From UBA4615 sp046046245 (lineage in GTDB: Bacteria > Pseudomonadota > Gammaproteobacteria > Burkholderiales > Burkholderiaceae_E), in the NCBI GenBank assembly GCA_046046245.1, contig JBJOKE010000069.1:16294-80293 (forward strand): a stretch of 64,000 nt of DNA, given 5' to 3'. Positions 23,178 to 31,989 of the stretch are shown one piece after another. The position numbers and the translations under genes were made by a program. The notes below the pieces were generated by a model, which ran no database searches, was not told the origin of the DNA, and saw only the letters and a program-made list of their open reading frames with translations. The number at the start of each line of letters is the position of its first letter. Position 1 is the stretch's first letter.

Positions 23178-25880
23178 ATGCAAGAACGATACGACGCCCG
23201 CACCGTGGAATCCGACGCCCAGCGGCACTGGACGGCGGAGGACGCCTACCGCGCCCGCGAGCACGACCCGCGTTTCCCGAAGGGCAAGTACTACGCCTGC
23301 TCGATGCTGCCCTACCCCTCGGGCAAGCTGCACATGGGCCACGTGCGGAACTACACGATCAACGATGTCCAGTACCGCCACCTGCGGATGAACGGCTGGA
23401 ACGTGCTGATGCCGATGGGCTGGGACGCGTTCGGCCTGCCCGCCGAGAACGCCGCGATGAAGAACGGCGTGGCGCCGGCGAAGTGGACGTACGACAACAT
23501 CGCCTACATGAAGAAGCAGATGCAGGCGATGGGACTCGCGATCGACTGGTCGCGCGAGATCGCCGCCTGCGATCCCGGCTACTACACCTGGAACCAGTGG
23601 CTGTTCCTGCGGATGCTCGAGCGCGGGATCGCCTACCGCAAGACGCAGGTGGTGAACTGGGATCCGGTCGACCAGACCGTGCTCGCCAACGAGCAGGTGA
23701 TCGACGGCCGCGGCTGGCGGACCGGCGCGGTCGTCGAGAAGCGCGAGATCCCGGGCTACTACCTGAAGATCACCGACTACGCGGCCGAGCTGCTCGACCA
23801 GGTCGAGCACCACCTCGAGGGCTGGCCCGAGCGCGTGCGGATCATGCAGGCGAACTGGATCGGCCGCTCGATCGGCGTACGCTTCGCGTTCCCGCACGAG
23901 GTCCGCGGCGCGGACGGCGCCCTGGTCGGCGACGGCAGGCTCTTCGTCTTCACGACCCGTGCCGACACGATCATGGGCGTGACCTTCGTCGCGGTCGCGC
24001 CCGAGCACCCGCTCGCCGCGGTCGCCGCCGCCCGCGACCCCAAGGTGGCCGAGTTCGTCGCCGAGGCCAAGCGCGGCTCGGTGATGGAGGCCGACCTCGC
24101 GACGATGGAGAAGAAGGGCGTGCCCACCGGCCTCGTCGTCAGGCACCCGCTGACGGGCGCGCAGGTCGAGGTCTGGGTCGGCAACTACGTGCTGATGAGC
24201 TACGGCGACGGCGCGGTGATGGGCGTGCCGGCGCACGACGAACGGGATTTCGCGTTCGCCCGCAAGTACGGGCTGCCGATCCGGCAGGTGATCGCCCGCA
24301 ACGGCGGCGCGCGCGACGGCGAGGAGGCCTTCACCGACCAGCGCTGGCAGGCCTGGTACGAGGACAAGTCGAACGTCGTCTGCACGCAGAGCGGCCCGTA
24401 CGACGGCCTGGCGTACGAGGCTGCGGTGGATGCGGTCGCCGCCGACCTCGCCGCGAAGGGCCTGGGCGACAAGAAGGTCCAGTACCGGCTGCGCGACTGG
24501 GGCATCTCGCGCCAGCGCTACTGGGGCACGCCGATCCCGATCATCCACTGCGCCGACTGCGGCCCGGTGCCGGTGCCCGACGACCAGTTGCCGGTGGTGC
24601 TGCCCGAGGACCTGGTGCCCGACGGCAGCGGCAACCCGCTGGCGAAGGACGAGCGCTTCCTGAAGTGCGCGTGCCCGAAGTGCGGCAAGCCCGCGCGGCG
24701 CGAGACCGACACGATGGACACCTTCGTCGACTCGGCCTGGTACTACATGCGCTACTGCTCGCCGGACAACGCGTCGGCGATGGTCGACGCGCGGACCGAC
24801 TACTGGATGCCGATGGACCAGTACATCGGCGGCATCGAGCACGCGGTGCTGCACCTGCTGTACGCGCGCTTCTGGACCAAGGTGATGCGCGACGTGACCG
24901 GCCACGTGCCGCAGCAGCCCGAGCGCGGCCTGGTGACCTTCGACGAGCCGTTCACCCGCCTGCTCTGCCAGGGCATGGTGCTGAACCACATCTACTCGCG
25001 CAAGAACGCGAAGGGCGGCATCGAATACTTCTGGCCCGACGAGGTCACCGACGTCCACGGCCCGGACGGCCGCGTCACGCATGCCGTGCTCAAGTCCGAC
25101 GGCTCGCGCGTCGAGTACGAGGGCGTGGGCACGATGTCGAAGTCGAAGAACAACGGCGTCGACCCGCAGGCCCTCATCGACAAGCACGGCGCCGACACCG
25201 CCCGGCTCTTCGTGATGTTCGCGAGCCCGCCCGAGCAGACGCTCGAGTGGTCGGACTCGGGCGTCGAGGGTGCGAGCCGCTTCCTGCGCCGCGTCTGGGC
25301 CTTCGGCCACGCGTCGCGCGAGGCGATCGCGCGGGCCGCCGGTGCGTCGGTCGCCGGGCACGCCGGGTCGATGTCGGCGGCGGCGAAGGCGCTGCGCCGC
25401 GAGATCCACGCGGTGCTGAAGCAGGCGAGCTACGACTACGAGCGCAAGCAGTACAACACCGTGGTGTCGGCCACGATGAAGATGCTGAACGCGCTCGAGG
25501 GCGCGAAGCTCGAGGCGACGGCGGCCGACGCGGTCGCGCTGCGCGAGACCCTGTCGATCCTGCTGCGCGTCCTCTACCCCGTGGTGCCGCACATCGGCCA
25601 CGGGCTCTGGACCGCGCTCGGCTATGCCGACGCACACGGCGACCTGCTCGATGCGCCCTGGCCGGAAGTCGACGAGGCCGCGCTGGTGCAGGACGAGCTG
25701 GAGCTGGTGCTGCAGGTCAACGGCAAGGTCCGCGGGTCGCTGCGCGTGCCCGCGAGCGCCGACCGCGCCGCGATCGAGGCGGCCGCGGTCGCGGCCGAGC
25801 CGGTGCGGCGGCTCGCCGAGGGCCGGGCCCCGAAGAAGGTCGTCGTGGTGCCCGGCCGCCTCGTCAACGTGGTGGTCTGA
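23178..25880 (+). CDS. leuS: Leucyl-tRNA synthetase
   Basis: A 900-residue class I synthetase that charges tRNA-Leu. The HIGH signature appears as PYPSGKLHMGHVRNYT (~residues 43-58), and the KMSKS loop as GTMSKSKNNGVDP (~residue 655). The CP1 editing domain lies between, with GDGAVMGVPAHDERDF (~345) containing the conserved editing aspartate. A four-cysteine zinc-like cluster, CADCG with CPKCG, is visible near residues 457-500. The C-terminal domain is complete (VNGKVRGSLRVPA). It starts the leuS-lptE-holA run. Confidence 0.98.
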   Translation: MQERYDARTVESDAQRHWTAEDAYRAREHDPRFPKGKYYACSMLPYPSGKLHMGHVRNYTINDVQYRHLRMNGWNVLMPMGWDAFGLPAENAAMKNGVAPAKWTYDNIAYMKKQMQAMGLAIDWSREIAACDPGYYTWNQWLFLRMLERGIAYRKTQVVNWDPVDQTVLANEQVIDGRGWRTGAVVEKREIPGYYLKITDYAAELLDQVEHHLEGWPERVRIMQANWIGRSIGVRFAFPHEVRGADGALVGDGRLFVFTTRADTIMGVTFVAVAPEHPLAAVAAARDPKVAEFVAEAKRGSVMEADLATMEKKGVPTGLVVRHPLTGAQVEVWVGNYVLMSYGDGAVMGVPAHDERDFAFARKYGLPIRQVIARNGGARDGEEAFTDQRWQAWYEDKSNVVCTQSGPYDGLAYEAAVDAVAADLAAKGLGDKKVQYRLRDWGISRQRYWGTPIPIIHCADCGPVPVPDDQLPVVLPEDLVPDGSGNPLAKDERFLKCACPKCGKPARRETDTMDTFVDSAWYYMRYCSPDNASAMVDARTDYWMPMDQYIGGIEHAVLHLLYARFWTKVMRDVTGHVPQQPERGLVTFDEPFTRLLCQGMVLNHIYSRKNAKGGIEYFWPDEVTDVHGPDGRVTHAVLKSDGSRVEYEGVGTMSKSKNNGVDPQALIDKHGADTARLFVMFASPPEQTLEWSDSGVEGASRFLRRVWAFGHASREAIARAAGASVAGHAGSMSAAAKALRREIHAVLKQASYDYERKQYNTVVSATMKMLNALEGAKLEATAADAVALRETLSILLRVLYPVVPHIGHGLWTALGYADAHGDLLDAPWPEVDEAALVQDELELVLQVNGKVRGSLRVPASADRAAIEAAAVAAEPVRRLAEGRAPKKVVVVPGRLVNVVV

Positions 25881-25881
25881 G

Positions 25882-26433
25882 GTGGCGTCCGCGCGCCCCG
25901 CCGCCCCCGACCGTCGGCCGCGAACCGGCCGACGGCGCGCGCTGGGCGCGGCCGGCGCGCTCGCCTCGTTCGCCGCGGCCGGCTGCGGCTTCAAGCTGCG
26001 CGGCCAGACCGAGCTGCCCTTCCGGACCTTCTGGTCGGCGCTGCCGCCGAGCTCGCAGCTGGGCGGCGAGCTGCGGCGCGCGCTGCGCACCAACGGCGCG
26101 ACGATCGTCGAGCGCCGCGACGACGCGCAGGTGCGCTTCGAGCTGCTCCTCGAACTGCCGGAGCGCGAGATCTCGGCGCTGTCCACCAGCGGCCGTCCGC
26201 GCGAGTACACGCTGCGCTACCGGGTCCGCTGGCAGGCCAGGGACGGCGCCGACCGCGAGCTGATCGCGTCCACCGAGATGCTGCTGCGCCGCGCGATCAC
26301 CGTGCTCGACGTCCAGGGCATCGTCAACGAGGAGGAGGTGCAGCTCCTCTACCGCGACATGCGGATCGACGCGATCCAGCAGATCATCCGGCGGCTGTCG
26401 GCGCTGCCGCCGCAGCCGCCGCTCGCGTCGTGA
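25882..26433 (+). CDS. lptE: LPS-assembly lipoprotein LptE
   Basis: A 183-residue lipoprotein that plugs the LptD barrel and helps place lipopolysaccharide in the outer leaflet. After an arginine-rich start (RRPRTGRRRALGAAGALASF) the lipobox AAGC puts the lipidated cysteine near residue 34, directly followed by GFKLRG, the usual LptE opening. The C-terminal pattern LDVQGIVNEEEVQLLYRDMR fits the family. The start is GTG at 25882, one base after the leuS stop, and the gene ends in a four-base GTGA overlap with holA. This leuS-lptE-holA order is common in proteobacteria. Confidence 0.93.
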   Translation: MASARPAAPDRRPRTGRRRALGAAGALASFAAAGCGFKLRGQTELPFRTFWSALPPSSQLGGELRRALRTNGATIVERRDDAQVRFELLLELPEREISALSTSGRPREYTLRYRVRWQARDGADRELIASTEMLLRRAITVLDVQGIVNEEEVQLLYRDMRIDAIQQIIRRLSALPPQPPLAS

Positions 26434-27497
26434 ACCTGCGCGACACCGCCCTCGGCCAGGCGCTCGAGCGCGCCGGCGGCGTGCCGCCGGCGGTCGTCTG
26501 GATCGCGAGCGACGAGCCCCTGCTGATGCTCGAGGCGGCCGACCGCGTCCGCGCATCCGTCCGCGCCGCGGGCTTCGACGAACGCAGCGTCTTCCACGTC
26601 GACCGCAGCTTCCGTCCGGAGGCGCTGCTGCACGAGGCCGGCGCGCTGTCGCTGTTCGCGAGCCGGCGCCTGCTCGAGCTGCGCTTCACCGGCAAGCCCG
26701 CGAAGGAGCTCGGCGAGGCGCTCGCGCCCATCGTCGAGGGGCTGGCCGACGACACGCGGCTGCTGGTCACCGGCCCGCGGCTCGACAAGGCGACGACGCG
26801 GCTGGCGTGGTTCGAGCGGATCGACCGGGCGGGCTGGGTCGTCGAGATCCCGGTCGTCGAGCGCGACCGGCTGCCGCGCTGGATCGCCGAGCGGCTCGCC
26901 GCCGCCGGACTGAAGGCCGAGCCCGAGACGCTCCAGCTGATCGCAGACCGGGTCGAGGGCAACCTGCTCGCCGCGAAGCAGGAGGTCGCGAAGCTCGCGC
27001 TGCTGTGCCCGCCGGGCCGGCTCGACCCCGACGCGGTCCGCGCCGCGGTGCTGGACGTGGCGCGCTGGGACGTCTTCGACCTGGTGTCGGCGGCGCTCGC
27101 CGGCGACGCCGCACGCGCGCTGCGCTGCGTGGCGGGGCTGCGCGCCGAGGGCGCGGCGGTGCCGGCCGTCCTCTGGGCGCCGGCCGAGGCGATCCGCGTG
27201 CTGCTGCGGATGGTCGACGCCCGCGCGGCCGGCCGACCGGTCGCGCCGATCCTCGCGCAGGCGCGGATCTGGGGCGATCGCGAGCGGCTCTACCATGCCG
27301 CCGCCCGCCGGCTCGACGCCCTCTCCCTGCGCCGGCTGCTGCGGGCCTGCGCCCGCGCCGATAGAATGACCAAGGGCGTGCTCCACGGCGACGACTGGCA
27401 GGCGCTGGAGGCGATCGTCCTCGGGCTGGCCGGCGCCGCGTCGCTCGGCATCGCGCTCGATCCGGCGCTCGCCGCCGACACCGCCGACGCCGGCTGA
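26430..27497 (+). CDS. holA: DNA polymerase III subunit delta
   Basis: A 355-residue clamp-loader subunit that opens the beta sliding clamp. The N-terminal domain reads VVWIASDEPLLMLEAADRVR, with LFASRRLLELRF further on, matching HolA. The middle GNLLAAKQEVAKLALL and the C-terminal LYHAAARRLDALSL helices fit the family. The start is GTG at 26430, overlapping the lptE stop by four bases. A TAGAAT-like sequence inside its 3' end (~27362) could serve proA but is coding (DRMTK). Confidence 0.93.
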   Translation: MNLRDTALGQALERAGGVPPAVVWIASDEPLLMLEAADRVRASVRAAGFDERSVFHVDRSFRPEALLHEAGALSLFASRRLLELRFTGKPAKELGEALAPIVEGLADDTRLLVTGPRLDKATTRLAWFERIDRAGWVVEIPVVERDRLPRWIAERLAAAGLKAEPETLQLIADRVEGNLLAAKQEVAKLALLCPPGRLDPDAVRAAVLDVARWDVFDLVSAALAGDAARALRCVAGLRAEGAAVPAVLWAPAEAIRVLLRMVDARAAGRPVAPILAQARIWGDRERLYHAAARRLDALSLRRLLRACARADRMTKGVLHGDDWQALEAIVLGLAGAASLGIALDPALAADTADAG

Positions 27498-27524
27498 GCC
27501 CGCCCCCGCACGGAGCCCTCCACG

Positions 27525-28802
27525 ATGAACCCGATCGACATCCCGGTCTACGTCGCAGACGTCGGCCGCCGCGCCCGCGACGCGTCGCGCCTGACCGCGC
27601 GCGCCGCCACCGCCGCGAAGGACGCCGCGCTGCGCGCCGCCGCCGCCGCGATCCGCCGCGAGGCCGCGACGCTCGCGCGCGAGAATGCGAAGGACCTCGA
27701 GGCGGCGCGCGCCGCCGGCCACGACGCGGCCTTCGTCGATCGCCTCGCGCTCACGCCGAAGGTGATCGAGTCGATGGCAACGGGCCTCGAGCAGATCGCC
27801 GCGCTGCCCGATCCGGTGGGCGAGATGAGCGAGCTGCGCTACCGGCCCTCGGGCATCCAGGTCGGCAGGATGCGCGTGCCGCTCGGCGTGATCGGCATCG
27901 TCTACGAGTCGCGGCCGAACGTGACGATCGACGCGGCCGGCCTGTGCGTGAAGTCGGGCAACGCGACGATCCTGCGCGGCGGCTCCGAGGCGATCCACAG
28001 CAACCGCGCGCTCGCGCGGCTGATCCGCGAAGGGCTCGAGGCCGCCGGCCTGCCCGCCGACGCGGTCCAGCTGATCGACACCACCGACCGCGAGGCGGTC
28101 GGCGCGCTGATCCGCAGCCCCGAGTTCGTCGACGTGATCGTGCCGCGCGGCGGCAAGTCGCTGATCGAGCGGATCTCGAAGGAGGCGCGGGTGCCGGTCA
28201 TCAAGCACCTCGACGGCATCTGCCACGTCTACGTCGACGGCGCCGCGGATCTCGCGAAGGCGATCCGCATCGCCGACAACGCGAAGACCCAGCGCTATTC
28301 GCCGTGCAACACGATGGAGACGCTGCTGGTCGCGCGCCCGATCGCGCCCCGGCTCCTGCCCGGGCTCGGCCGGATCTACGTCGACAAGGGCGTCGAGCTG
28401 CGCGGCTGCGACGAGACCCGCGCGATCCTGTCGGCCGCGGGCCTTCCCGCCGTGCCCGCGACCGACGAGGACTGGGCCACCGAGTACCTCGCGCCGATCC
28501 TGGCGATCCGCGTGGTCGACGGGCTCGACGCGGCGATGGACCACATCGCCCGCTGGGGCTCGGCGCACACCGACGCGATCGTCACCGAGGACCACTCGGC
28601 CGCGATGCGCTTCCTGCGCGAGGTCGACTCGTCGAGCGTGATGGTCAACGCGTCGACGCGCTTCGCCGACGGCTTCGAGTACGGGCTGGGCGCGGAGATC
28701 GGCATCTCGACCGACAAGCTCCACGCCCGCGGCCCGGTGGGTCTGGACGGACTGACCTCGCTGAAGTGGGTGGTCTTCGGGTCCGGTCAGGTCCGGACCT
28801 GA
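27525..28802 (+). CDS. proA: Gamma-glutamyl phosphate reductase
   Basis: A 425-residue NADPH-dependent enzyme of proline synthesis that makes glutamate semialdehyde from gamma-glutamyl phosphate. It is recognised by MRVPLGVIGIVYESRPNVT, VIVPRGGKSLIERI, and the catalytic cysteine in QRYSPCNTMETLLV (~residue 262). It starts at ATG 27525 after a 27-base gap from holA. Its last codons overlap, tail to tail, the S4-domain gene on the other strand, inside a perfect 24-bp palindrome. Confidence 0.97.
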   Translation: MNPIDIPVYVADVGRRARDASRLTARAATAAKDAALRAAAAAIRREAATLARENAKDLEAARAAGHDAAFVDRLALTPKVIESMATGLEQIAALPDPVGEMSELRYRPSGIQVGRMRVPLGVIGIVYESRPNVTIDAAGLCVKSGNATILRGGSEAIHSNRALARLIREGLEAAGLPADAVQLIDTTDREAVGALIRSPEFVDVIVPRGGKSLIERISKEARVPVIKHLDGICHVYVDGAADLAKAIRIADNAKTQRYSPCNTMETLLVARPIAPRLLPGLGRIYVDKGVELRGCDETRAILSAAGLPAVPATDEDWATEYLAPILAIRVVDGLDAAMDHIARWGSAHTDAIVTEDHSAAMRFLREVDSSSVMVNASTRFADGFEYGLGAEIGISTDKLHARGPVGLDGLTSLKWVVFGSGQVRT

Positions 28803-28806
28803 CCGG
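28783..28806. repeat. 24-bp perfect palindrome covering two convergent stop codons
   Basis: The palindrome begins CCGGTCAGGTCC and its second half is the exact reverse complement. It contains the TGA of proA (28800-28802) and the TGA of the S4-domain gene (28787-28789), so both proteins end in GQVRT. As RNA it would form a tight 3' hairpin on either transcript. No T-run follows on either strand, so a bidirectional terminator is possible but not proved. Confidence 0.7.
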
Positions 28807-29029
28807 CGCCGCCCGGGTCGGGCAGCAGATCGACCACGGCCTGACCGACGCGCACCCGCTGGCCGGCCCGCAGCGTGCGGGCCCGGCGCGTCTCGATCGC
28901 GCCGTCCACGCTCACCTCACCCGAGTCCACCAGCCCCTTGGCCGCGCCGCCGCTGGGCGCGAGCCCGGCGGCCTTGAGCAGCGCGTGCAGCGCGATCGAC
29001 TCGCCGCGCAGCACGAAGCGGATCGTCAC
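28787..29029 (-). CDS. Small S4-domain RNA-binding protein (YbcJ-like)
   Basis: An 80-residue protein built almost wholly of an S4 RNA-binding fold (FVLRGESIALHALLKAAGLA, GGAAKGLVDSGEVSVDG, RAGQRVRV). YbcJ-type proteins are thought to act in RNA or ribosome maturation. The ATG overlaps the stop of the DUF1993 gene by four bases, so the two are translationally coupled. The 3' end overlaps proA by 16 bases. Confidence 0.88.
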   Translation of the reverse strand: MTIRFVLRGESIALHALLKAAGLAPSGGAAKGLVDSGEVSVDGAIETRRARTLRAGQRVRVGQAVVDLLPDPGGAGQVRT

Positions 29030-29541
29030 GACAGCGTCTGCACCGGCCCGAGGTAGTCGCGCTTGCCGACCTCCACGCCGTTGTGCCGCAGGATGTCGTA
29101 CGCGGTCACGACGTGGAAGTAGAAGTTCGGCAGCGACCAGTGCAGCAGGAAGGTCTGCCCGTCGAACGCATAGGTCTGCACGCGGGTCGGCACCTCGACG
29201 CGGCGGGTCTCGGCGCCCTCGAAGGCCTCGCGGGCCACGCCCTTCACGAACGCGCGGGTCGCCTCGATCCGCGCCTTCAGCTGGTCGACCGTCGCCTCGT
29301 CGTCGGCGTGCTTCGGCGCCTCGACGCCGGTCAGCCGCGCCACCCCGTACTTCGCGGCGTCGCAGGCGATCTGCACCTGGCGGGTCAGCGGGAACATGTC
29401 GGGATACAGCCGCGACTGCAGCAGCACCGACGCGTCGTAGCCCTTGGCGGCCGCGTGCGCCGCGGCCTTGTCGAGCAGGGTCGACAGGTTGCGCAGCACC
29501 GTGTCGTAGACCGGCACCGAGGCGTCGTAGAGGCTCGTCAT
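29026..29541 (-). CDS. DUF1993 domain-containing protein
   Basis: A 171-residue protein beginning MTSLYDASVPVYDTVLRNLS and ending in FHVVTAYDILRHNGVEVGKRDYLG, both hallmarks of DUF1993. The family has a DinB-like helical bundle and no established activity. No signal peptide or membrane segment. GGAGA lies about seven bases before the ATG at 29541. It is the first gene of a two-gene operon with the S4-domain protein and is divergent from the hemJ-like gene. Confidence 0.87.
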   Translation of the reverse strand: MTSLYDASVPVYDTVLRNLSTLLDKAAAHAAAKGYDASVLLQSRLYPDMFPLTRQVQIACDAAKYGVARLTGVEAPKHADDEATVDQLKARIEATRAFVKGVAREAFEGAETRRVEVPTRVQTYAFDGQTFLLHWSLPNFYFHVVTAYDILRHNGVEVGKRDYLGPVQTLS

Positions 29542-29613
29542 CGTGGTCGTCTCCTGGGGGGATCGTGAGCCGCGGATGCTAGCACCGCGGGGCGCCGGTC
29601 CCGTCCGAGCCGG

Positions 29614-29619
29614 TACAAT
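29614..29619 (+). promoter_or_regulatory. Predicted -10 element of the hemJ-like gene; transcript probably leaderless
   Basis: TACAAT (five of six consensus) in CGGTACAATCGG ends six bases before the ATG at 29626. Transcription would start at or beside the start codon. There is no Shine-Dalgarno sequence. Confidence 0.45.
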
Positions 29620-29625
29620 CGGCCG

Positions 29626-30042
29626 ATGCTCTGGGTCAAAGCGTTCCACATCGTCTTCGTCACCAGCTGGTTCGCCGGCCTGTTCTACCTGCCCCGGATC
29701 CTGGTGAATCTCGCGATGGTCGATGCATCGTCGACCGCCGAGCGGGACCGCCTGCTGCTGATGGCGCGCAAGCTCTACCGGTTCATGGGGCCGCTGATGG
29801 TCCTCGCGCTCGGCCTGGGGATCTGGCTGTGGCTGGGCTGGGGCTTCGGCGGCGGCTGGCTGCACGCGAAGCTCGCGCTCGTCGTGCTGCTGATCGGCTA
29901 CCACCACGCCTGCGGCGCGATGGTCAGGCGCTTCGAGCGCGGCGAGAACGCGCGCTCGCACGTCTGGTACCGCTGGTTCAACGAGGCGCCGGTGCTGCTG
30001 CTCGTGGCGGTGGCGATCCTCGCCGTCGTCAAGCCCTTCTGA
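29626..30042 (+). CDS. hemJ: HemJ/CopD-family membrane protein (protoporphyrinogen oxidase-like)
   Basis: A 138-residue membrane protein with four hydrophobic segments. The opening MLWVKAFHIVFVTSWFAGLF followed by YLPR matches HemJ, the haem-dependent protoporphyrinogen IX oxidase; the conserved histidine is residue 8. The paired FMGPLMVLALGLGIWL and LALVVLLIGYHHACG segments fit, and a C-terminal RWFNEAPVLLLV completes the fold. Most betaproteobacteria use HemJ or HemY for haem synthesis, so this role is likely. It stands alone on the plus strand ahead of a DsbA-family gene. Confidence 0.85.
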   Translation: MLWVKAFHIVFVTSWFAGLFYLPRILVNLAMVDASSTAERDRLLLMARKLYRFMGPLMVLALGLGIWLWLGWGFGGGWLHAKLALVVLLIGYHHACGAMVRRFERGENARSHVWYRWFNEAPVLLLVAVAILAVVKPF

Positions 30043-30144
30043 GCCCGCCGGGCGCGGCACGCGCGCCCGACCGCCGTCCCTGGCCGCGCACCGCACCCCG
30101 CGTCGCACCGTCCGAACGAGACCGCCCCCGAGGAGATCCGCCCG

Positions 30145-30741
30145 ATGAAGACCGTCCGCTACTACTTCACCCCCGTCTCGCCGTGGACCTATCTCGGCCA
30201 CGCGCGCTTCGTCGACATGGCGAAGCGGCATGGCGCGACGGTGCTGGTCCGGCCGGTCGATCTCGGCCGCGTGTTCCCGATCTCCGGCGGGCTGCCGCTC
30301 GGCAAGCGCGCGCCGCAGCGCCAGGCCTACCGGCTGCACGAGCTGGCGCGCTGGCGCGACGCGCTCGGTCTGCCGCTGACGATCCATCCGAAGCACTTCC
30401 CGGTGCCGGCCGAGCTCGCCGCGAAGACGATCGTCGCCGCCGACCTCGTCGCGGGCACCGATGCCGCGCTGGGGCTCGCGGGCGCGCTGATGCGAGCCTG
30501 CTGGGCCGAGGAGCGCGACGTGTCCGACGCGGCCACCGTCGCCGCGATCGTCGCGGCGCAGGGCCTGGACGCGACGGCGCTGGCCGCCCGCGCCGACGAG
30601 GCGGCCGCCGCGTTCGACCGCTACACCGACGAGGCGATCGGCCACCAGGTGTTCGGCGCACCCTGGTACCAGGTCGGCGACGAGCCCTTCTGGGGCCAGG
30701 ACCGGCTGGAGTTCGTCGAGCGGGCGCTCGCGAAGGGCTGA
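30145..30741 (+). CDS. 2-hydroxychromene-2-carboxylate isomerase-like DsbA-family protein
   Basis: A 198-residue thioredoxin-fold protein of the kappa-GST/HCCA isomerase group. It begins VRYYFTPVSPWTYLG, where a serine replaces the redox cysteine and can activate glutathione. The C-terminal GHQVFGAPWYQVGDEPFWGQDRL is characteristic. HCCA isomerase itself acts in naphthalene degradation, but no such genes are near, so the substrate is open. GAGGAG precedes the ATG. It lies directly ahead of, and probably in operon with, the rRNA methyltransferase gene. Confidence 0.88.
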   Translation: MKTVRYYFTPVSPWTYLGHARFVDMAKRHGATVLVRPVDLGRVFPISGGLPLGKRAPQRQAYRLHELARWRDALGLPLTIHPKHFPVPAELAAKTIVAADLVAGTDAALGLAGALMRACWAEERDVSDAATVAAIVAAQGLDATALAARADEAAAAFDRYTDEAIGHQVFGAPWYQVGDEPFWGQDRLEFVERALAKG

Positions 30742-30742
30742 G

Positions 30743-31933
30743 GTGTCCGTCCTCGCCTTCTTCGCGCCCTGCCCGCGCGGTCTCGAGGCCGCCTGCGCCG
30801 ACGAGCTGCGCGCGCTCGGCGCCGCGGTCGTCGCGACGCCGCCGGGCGGCGTCTCGTTCGAGGGCGACACGGCGATCGGCCTGGCGGCGAACCTGCACTC
30901 GCGGATCGCGAGCCGCGTGCTGCAGCGGGTCGCACAGGCCCCGTACCGCAGCGAGGACGACCTCTACCGGCTCGCGAAGGAGACCGACTGGGAGCGCTGG
31001 CACGACCCGCTCGCGTCGCTGCGCATCGACACCACCGCGATCGGCGCGCCGGTGCGCAGCCTGCAGTTCGCGACCCTGAGGATCAAGGACGGCGTGGTCG
31101 ACCGTGCCCGCGAGCGCAGCGGCGGCGAGCGGCCCTCGATCGAGCGGCAGCGGCCGGACCGGCGGATCTTCGCGTTCCTCGACGCGGGCCGGTGCACGCT
31201 CTACCTCGACTGGTCGGGCGAGTCGCTGTTCAAGCGCGGCTGGCGCCGCGACGGCGTCGATGCACCGATGAAGGAGAACCTGGCCGCCGGCCTGCTCGCG
31301 CTCTCCGGCTGGACGCCCGGCACGCCGCTGCTCGACCCGTTCTGCGGCTCGGGGACGATCGTCGTCGAGGCCGCGATGATCGCCGCCGGCGTGCCGCCGG
31401 GCGCGAACCGCCGCTTCGGCTTCGAGCGGATGCGCGGCTTCGACCGCGGCGCCTGGGACAGGATGCGGCGCGTCGCGCCGCGCACGCCGACCGGGGCCGC
31501 ATCGATCTTCGGCTCCGACGTCTCCGAGGCCGCGCTCGCCGCCGCGCGGGCGAACCTCGCACGCTGCGGCGCAGACCCCGGCTGGGTCGCGCTGCGGCAG
31601 GTCGACGTGCTGCACCTCGACGCGGCGCCGGCCGCGGCCGGCCTGCTGCTCGCCAACCCGCCCTACGGCGAGCGGCTCGACGTGAAGGGGCGGCAGTCGC
31701 TCGCGCAGGCCGACCGGTTCTGGCCCGCGTTCGCCACGCTGCTCAAGCAGCGCTTCGCCGGCTGGAGCGCGTGCCTCTTCACGAGCGACCTCGAGCTGCC
31801 GCAGCGGCTGCGGCTCAAGCCCTCGAAGCGCACGCCGCTGTTCAACGGCGCGCTCGAGTGCCGGCTGTTCCGATTCGAGATGGTCGCGGGCTCGGCCCGC
31901 GAGCGCCGACCGACCGCGCTCGGCGACGGATGA
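30743..31933 (+). CDS. THUMP-domain class I rRNA methyltransferase (RlmL/YpsC type)
   Basis: A 396-residue SAM-dependent RNA methyltransferase. A short ferredoxin-like and THUMP region (~residues 5-155) is followed by the catalytic domain (~165-385), with PLLDPFCGSGTIVVEAAM as SAM motif and LANPPYGERL as the N6-adenine or N2-guanine-type catalytic motif. It corresponds to the N-terminal methyltransferase half of E. coli RlmL (m2G in 23S rRNA) without the second RlmK half. The GTG start at 30743 comes one base after the upstream stop codon. Confidence 0.9.
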   Translation: MSVLAFFAPCPRGLEAACADELRALGAAVVATPPGGVSFEGDTAIGLAANLHSRIASRVLQRVAQAPYRSEDDLYRLAKETDWERWHDPLASLRIDTTAIGAPVRSLQFATLRIKDGVVDRARERSGGERPSIERQRPDRRIFAFLDAGRCTLYLDWSGESLFKRGWRRDGVDAPMKENLAAGLLALSGWTPGTPLLDPFCGSGTIVVEAAMIAAGVPPGANRRFGFERMRGFDRGAWDRMRRVAPRTPTGAASIFGSDVSEAALAAARANLARCGADPGWVALRQVDVLHLDAAPAAAGLLLANPPYGERLDVKGRQSLAQADRFWPAFATLLKQRFAGWSACLFTSDLELPQRLRLKPSKRTPLFNGALECRLFRFEMVAGSARERRPTALGDG

Positions 31934-31989
31934 GATGACGACGGCGGACCGGACCGCAGCGTCCGGACGCCCGCAGTAGGAGCGAGACG

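Noticed and set aside
25136..25150. Altered KMSKS motif in leuS suggesting an inactive synthetase
   Set aside because: TMSKSKNN is a normal bacterial LeuRS variant, and all other domains are complete.
23040..26210. Upstream extension of the carotenoid oxygenase frame through leuS on the minus strand
   Set aside because: Recognisable oxygenase sequence begins only at 23021; the rest mirrors leuS.
27361..27366. TAGAAT as a proA promoter inside holA
   Set aside because: It is a coding segment (DRMTK) with no -35, 160 bases from proA; the short holA-proA gap makes read-through simpler.
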